From positions 1 through 64,000 of the forward strand of contig JBNGIQ010009433.1 of the NCBI GenBank assembly GCA_049999765.1: DNA of 64,000 nt, read 5' to 3'. Position numbers and translations under genes: made by a program. The notes beneath the pieces were generated by a model that had not been told where the DNA came from, made no database searches, and saw only the letters and a list, made by a program, of their open reading frames with translations. Within the stretch, counting starts at the first letter, position 1. The number at the start of each line of letters is the position of its first letter. This DNA is from Phaeoceros laevis (taxonomy: Eukaryota; Anthocerotophyta; Anthocerotopsida; Notothyladales). Shown here in pieces: positions 63,437 to 64,000 of the stretch.

Positions 63437-64000
63437 ACCATGCCAAAAAAATGCGAAGAAAATAACTCCAAAACAACCAAAACGTTATTTTCCAGGACTT
63501 GAACTTTAGGACATTTAGCAAACGTCCCCACTATTGATTTACCTAATTATAAATTAATAGGTTGTTGTTGTTGCAAAAAGAGTGAGATGAGTGAGAGCAA
63601 ATCCGCGGAAGTGGTTATGGCAGACCAAACAATTCATGCTCTTTCTCTCAATCCCAAGCCCAATGTCAAGGTTCATCTTTAGCTATTTGATGTAATCTTT
63701 GATAAAATTGCTCAAAGACTTTTTAAAGTTTTTATCCGGATAAAAAAAATTGACTTGTTCTTCTAAGTTCTAAGTGTACCAAATGTTGGAGATAAATCAT
63801 TTTATGGTTGTAGATTGTAGGGGGAAAACGCTATAAGACACTTAGAACATGACAAAGTCTATAGTCATAGGAAAAACATCTAGGATGGACGGTAACACCC
63901 TCCACATTTGTCGAAAACTTTATAACTACATAATATATGGTATGTCTGTTACCTCCGTATTTATCAAAAACTTTATTACTTCATAATATATGTTATATCT
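63437..64000. other. AT-rich window edge
   Basis: No gene seen. A ~60-bp imperfect tandem repeat (AAAACTTTATWACTTCATAA TATATG) lies at about 63905-64000 and runs to the edge. Confidence 0.5.

Overview
The window is nuclear DNA of a land plant. It carries plant-only genes (15-cis-zeta-carotene isomerase, chalcone synthase, RbcX, a class A heat-stress factor, PPR proteins) split by many short introns (mostly 36-130 nt, GT-AG), alongside Copia, MULE-like and SINE-like DNA. Tiny introns, high gene density, abundant PPR genes and a derived DYW terminus suggest a seed-free vascular plant, possibly a Selaginella-like lycophyte. That placement is inference; nothing here is species-diagnostic.

Layout. 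1-1920: 5' end of a minus-strand Copia retrotransposon (LTR, primer-binding site, leader, gag). 1921-4020: AT-rich repeats and one SINE-like element. 4021-8156: two minus-strand genes, a SAM-dependent methyltransferase and a TDRD3/RMI1-like OB-fold protein with an RG-rich tail. 8157-9849: repeats and a second SINE-like copy. 9850-12102: a 750-aa coiled-coil protein with an Ig/PH-like C-terminus. 12406-15525: nested inverted-repeat elements holding a uroporphyrinogen-III-synthase-like pseudogene (two in-frame TAG codons) and a broken trihelix transcription-factor fragment. 15587-17312: mitochondrial ribosomal protein bS18m. 17609-19440: decayed inverted copy of a promoter/exon-1/PPR block. 19708-27180: F-box protein, HsfA1-type factor and Z-ISO. 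27181-30153: gene-free AT-rich DNA. 30154-35281: RbcX and a CYP85-clan P450 with one frame break. 35985-37450: array of fold-back repeats. 37680-38951: acidic protein of unknown function. 39440-45775: intact copy of the promoter/exon-1/PPR block followed directly by the HEAT-repeat gene whose promoter and first exon it duplicates. 46346-50356: PP4 phosphatase catalytic subunit and a very GC-rich chalcone-synthase-type PKS. 52013-53647: second F-box protein. 54547-57954: 1135-aa PPR-DYW protein with an internally amplified repeat block and an unusual end. 57955-64000: tandem repeats, a RING-like gene lacking one zinc ligand, a deletion derivative of the PPR-DYW locus and a frameshifted C2-domain gene.

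Working together. The genes are dispersed single functions, not an operon. The shared theme is plastid and mitochondrial biology: Z-ISO (carotenoids), RbcX (Rubisco assembly), bS18m (mitochondrial translation) and PPR proteins (organelle RNA). What stands out is duplication at every scale, from 10-70 bp tandem repeats, through a 309-bp unit inside a PPR gene, to a 1.8-kb promoter/exon-1/PPR module. Exon coordinates were read by eye from splice sites and reading phase. No database search was run.
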